From positions 1-15,461 of the forward strand of contig CAAGIQ010000203.1 in assembly GCA_900769965.1 (NCBI GenBank): a stretch of 15,461 nucleotides of DNA, in the 5' to 3' direction. This stretch comes from Bacilli bacterium (GTDB lineage: Bacteria > Bacillota_I > Bacilli_A > RFN20 > CAG-288). The notes under the pieces are model-generated. The model was not told the DNA's origin and did no database searches. It saw only the letters and a list, made by a program, of their open reading frames with translations. Below are positions 12,484-15,461 of this stretch, piece by piece. The stretch's first letter is position 1. Each line of letters opens with the position of its first letter. The position numbers were made by a program, and so were the translations under genes.

Positions 12484-15461
12484 ATGGAATTCAAAAAATA
12501 TTTTTTATCTGTAGATGGTAATACCGCCGTTGCAGAAACCAGCTATCAATTCACAGAAGTCGCTGGAATTTATCCTATCACTCCTTCTTCACCAATGGCT
12601 GAAGTCGTTGATCAATACGCTGCTAAAGGTAAGAAGAACGCTTTCGGTAATGAAGTTAACGTCGTTGAACTTCAATCTGAAGCTGGCGCGAGTGGTGCCG
12701 TTCACGGTGCTTTACAAGCCGGTGCATTAGCTGTCACTTACACCGCATCTCAAGGCTTACTTTTAATGATCCCAAATATCTACAAGTGGGTCGGTGAAGA
12801 ATTACCAGCCGTTTTACACGTTGCTGCTAGATCCTTAGCGTCCCGTGCTCTTTGTATCTTCGGTGATCACCAAGACGTCTATGCCTGTAGACAAACAGGT
12901 GCTGCAATGATCTGCTCTCACTCAGTTCAAGAAATTGCAGACTTAGCTCCATTAGCTCACTTAGTCGCTATTGAAGCTTCCCATCCAGTTATCCATTTCT
13001 TCGATGGTTTCCGTACTTCCCACGAAGTTCAAAACGTCGAATTCGTTGAAGAAGCTGGCTGGCAATCATTATTGAATAGAGAAGCTCTTGCTAATTTCAA
13101 AGCCAAAGCTTTAAACCCACACGGTCACGCTGTTACTAGAGGTGGTGCTGAAAACGACGATATCTACTTCCAAGGTTTAGAAGCTCAAAACTTACATAAC
13201 GATCATGTTGTCGATGTCGCTTGCAAATACTTCGAAAAGGTTTCCGAATTAACCGGACGTCACTACGCTCCATTTACATACTATGGTGCTAGCGATGCTA
13301 CAAAAGTTATCGTTGCTATGGGTAGCGTTACTGAAACAGCTCTCGAAGTTGTCGATGCTTTAAACGCCAAAGGCGAAAAAGTTGGTCTTGTCAAAGTTCA
13401 CTTATATCGTCCATTCTCCGCTAAACACTTGATGGATGTTATCCCAACTTCCGTTAAGAAAGTTGCTGTTCTCGATAGAACTAAAGAACCAGGCTCAATC
13501 GGTGAACCATTATATCTCGATTTCTTAGCTGCTTGCGATCAAACCGGCAGACACTTCGATGTCGTCTTAGGTGGTAGATACGGCTTAGGTTCAAAAGATA
13601 CTCAACCAAAGCATGTTAAATCCGTTTACGATTTCTTAGATGCTGAAAAGAATTGGAACAGATTCACAGTTGGTATCAAGGATGATGTTACAAATCTTTC
13701 TGTCCCAGTCGATGAATCCTTCCACGTCAAAGCTGATTACACTTCTTGCTTATTCTACGGCTTAGGTTCTGATGGTACTGTCTCCGCTAACAAATCTTCT
13801 ATTAAGATTATCGGTGATGCTACTGGTCAATACGCTCAAGCTTACTTCGCTTACGACTCAAGAAAAGCTGGTGGTGTTACAAGATCTCACTTACGTTTCG
13901 GTAAGAACCCAATTCACTCCACATATTATGTTGAACACGCTGACTTCATCTCCTGTTCATTAGACTCCTACATCTACAAGTTCGATATGTTAAAGAACTT
14001 AAAAGATGGTGGTACCTTCTTACTTAACACCGATATGGCTCCAGAAGCTTTAATCAAAGCTTTACCAAATAGAGTTAAGAAACAATTAGCTGACAAACAC
14101 GCTAAGTTCTACATCATCGATGCTAACAAGTTAGCTATGGAAATCGGTATGGGTAGACATACAAATACCACTTTACAAGCTTCCTTCTTCAAACTTAATC
14201 CAGACATCATGCCATATGAAGAAGCTCAAAAATGGATGAAGAAGTTCGCTGAAAAATCCTATGCTAAGAAGGGTCAAGAAATCGTCGAGATGAACTGGAA
14301 AGCTATCGATGCCGGTGCTGATGGTTTAATCGAAGTTGCTGTTGATCCAGAATGGAGCAAGTTAGAAGTTAACGCTTCCGCTCACTTAGTTGGCGATGAA
14401 TACTTCGACAACTACGTCAACGTTATCGGTGCTCTTGATGGTTATGATATCCCAGTCTCCGAATTCAGAAAACACGAACTCGAAGATGGTACAATGAGAA
14501 ATAACATCACCTTCACCGAAGACAGATCTATCGCTGATAGAGTCCCATTATGGCATAAAGAAAATTGTATCCAATGTAACCAATGTGCCTTCATCTGTCC
14601 ACACGCTACAATTCGTCCATTCCTCTTAACTGAAGAAGAAGTTAACAAGTTACCAGAAGATGAAAGAGCCGATGTCTTAGACGCTATGGGTGGTCCAAAC
14701 GTCAAAGGCCTCAAGTTCAGAATCCAAGTTTCTCCAAGAAACTGTGTCGGTTGTGGCTTATGTATGACTCAATGTCCAGGTAAACCAGCTGGAAAAGATG
14801 AAAACGGCAAGATGATCTTCAAGAAAGCTCTCACCATGGAAGAAGCTAAGTCTCAATTCCATCACGAAGCTGCTGCTAAGATCCTCTACAAAGAAGTCGA
14901 ACCAAAAGAAGGCTTATTCCCAACCTCAATGGTCAAGGGTTGCTCCTTCTTAACCCCATACCAAGAAGTCTCTGGTGCTTGTGCTGGATGTGGTGAAACT
15001 CCATATTACAGATTAGTATCTCAATTATTCGGTAAGGACATGTTAGTTGCTAACGCTACCGGTTGTTCTTCAATCTATAACGGTTCAACTCCACTTACTC
15101 CATTTGTTACCGATAAAGATGGAAATGGTGTCGCTTGGGCTAACTCCTTATTCGAAGACAACGCTGAATACGGCTTCGGTATGAGATGTGCTACAGACTT
15201 CAAGCTCTTACAAATCTTAACAATCATCGAAGCTAACAAGAACGATTGTGAAGATGAATTAAAGGCTGTCTTAGAAGACTACGCTGATAATATCAAGAAT
15301 AGAGCTCACGTCAGATCTATCATCAACAAGTTAGTTAAATTAGTTGAAGAATCTAAGTGTGAAGGTATCAAAGCCTTATTAGATCACAAAGCTGACTTAC
15401 TCGATAAGTCCGTATGGATCGTCGGTGGTGACGGTTGGGCTTACGATATCGGTTACGGCGG
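12484..15461 (+). CDS. nifJ: Pyruvate:ferredoxin (flavodoxin) oxidoreductase, 3' end outside window
   Basis: Oxidises pyruvate with CoA to acetyl-CoA and CO2, passing electrons to ferredoxin or flavodoxin; a cytoplasmic enzyme of anaerobes. 992 codons are present with no stop; whole enzymes are about 1170-1200 residues, so roughly the last 190 are missing. YPITPSS (residues 30-36) opens the pyrimidine-binding TPP domain. Two 4Fe-4S clusters are carried by Cys695/698/701/705 and Cys754/757/760/764. Cys833, 836 and 861 have the 3 and 25 spacing of the proximal-cluster ligands; the fourth is beyond the window. GGDGWAYDIGYGG, the PP/Mg-binding TPP motif, sits at the end. The start follows GGAGGA. 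Codons are heavily biased to GCT, GTC, ATC, AAC and TAC, as in secA, fitting very high expression. No homodimer split is seen: single-chain type. Confidence 0.98.
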   Translation, partial: MEFKKYFLSVDGNTAVAETSYQFTEVAGIYPITPSSPMAEVVDQYAAKGKKNAFGNEVNVVELQSEAGASGAVHGALQAGALAVTYTASQGLLLMIPNIYKWVGEELPAVLHVAARSLASRALCIFGDHQDVYACRQTGAAMICSHSVQEIADLAPLAHLVAIEASHPVIHFFDGFRTSHEVQNVEFVEEAGWQSLLNREALANFKAKALNPHGHAVTRGGAENDDIYFQGLEAQNLHNDHVVDVACKYFEKVSELTGRHYAPFTYYGASDATKVIVAMGSVTETALEVVDALNAKGEKVGLVKVHLYRPFSAKHLMDVIPTSVKKVAVLDRTKEPGSIGEPLYLDFLAACDQTGRHFDVVLGGRYGLGSKDTQPKHVKSVYDFLDAEKNWNRFTVGIKDDVTNLSVPVDESFHVKADYTSCLFYGLGSDGTVSANKSSIKIIGDATGQYAQAYFAYDSRKAGGVTRSHLRFGKNPIHSTYYVEHADFISCSLDSYIYKFDMLKNLKDGGTFLLNTDMAPEALIKALPNRVKKQLADKHAKFYIIDANKLAMEIGMGRHTNTTLQASFFKLNPDIMPYEEAQKWMKKFAEKSYAKKGQEIVEMNWKAIDAGADGLIEVAVDPEWSKLEVNASAHLVGDEYFDNYVNVIGALDGYDIPVSEFRKHELEDGTMRNNITFTEDRSIADRVPLWHKENCIQCNQCAFICPHATIRPFLLTEEEVNKLPEDERADVLDAMGGPNVKGLKFRIQVSPRNCVGCGLCMTQCPGKPAGKDENGKMIFKKALTMEEAKSQFHHEAAAKILYKEVEPKEGLFPTSMVKGCSFLTPYQEVSGACAGCGETPYYRLVSQLFGKDMLVANATGCSSIYNGSTPLTPFVTDKDGNGVAWANSLFEDNAEYGFGMRCATDFKLLQILTIIEANKNDCEDELKAVLEDYADNIKNRAHVRSIINKLVKLVEESKCEGIKALLDHKADLLDKSVWIVGGDGWAYDIGYG

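Noticed and set aside
14442..14714. 90-residue minus-strand open frame
   Set aside because: Lies antisense to the ferredoxin domain of nifJ, with no ribosome site or recognisable product.

Overview
The window comes from an AT-rich, low-GC Gram-positive bacterium, most like an uncultured anaerobic relative of the Bacilli or Mollicutes (an inference from gene content and base composition; no lineage marker was computed). UGA is a stop codon here: several genes end in TGA, and a full-length peptide release factor 2 gene (the factor that reads UGA) is present, so the mycoplasma UGA=Trp code does not apply. A pyruvate:ferredoxin oxidoreductase points to anaerobic metabolism.

Left part (1-2050, + strand): the 3' two thirds or less of a GH36 alpha-galactosidase, a strong inverted repeat, and a small lipoprotein of unknown function. 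Next (2064-3891, - strand) is a tight three-gene unit transcribed leftward: a patatin-like phospholipase with an altered Asp motif, a divergent formiminotransferase-cyclodeaminase / methenyl-THF cyclohydrolase-like protein, and a 116-residue orphan. An intrinsic terminator overlaps the orphan's stop codon. The patatin promoter sits so close to its ATG that the mRNA is probably leaderless. The 3892-4304 divergent spacer holds promoters for both directions, a 12-bp palindrome and what looks like a decayed 3' end of a lost gene.

Middle (4305-12223, + strand): one compact housekeeping run, secA - prfB - yitT-like - S41 (CtpA/B-like) protease - uvrB, with gene junctions that overlap or are only 2 nt apart. 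prfB carries the classic autoregulatory +1 programmed frameshift (internal SD-like AGGGGG, then CTT TGA). The same kinds of genes cluster near secA-prfB in Bacillus; here the set is condensed.

Right part (12224-15461): a 260-nt spacer with a possible small structured RNA or attenuator (its own TTGACA promoter, mutually exclusive helices, U-tract) and two promoter candidates with inverted repeats. After it comes a strongly codon-biased nifJ-type pyruvate:ferredoxin oxidoreductase that runs off the window end. I see no CRISPR, transposase, tRNA, rRNA or obvious prophage. The best candidates for something undescribed are the structured RNA before nifJ, the patatin/cyclodeaminase-like/orphan operon, and the frameshifted remnant before secA.
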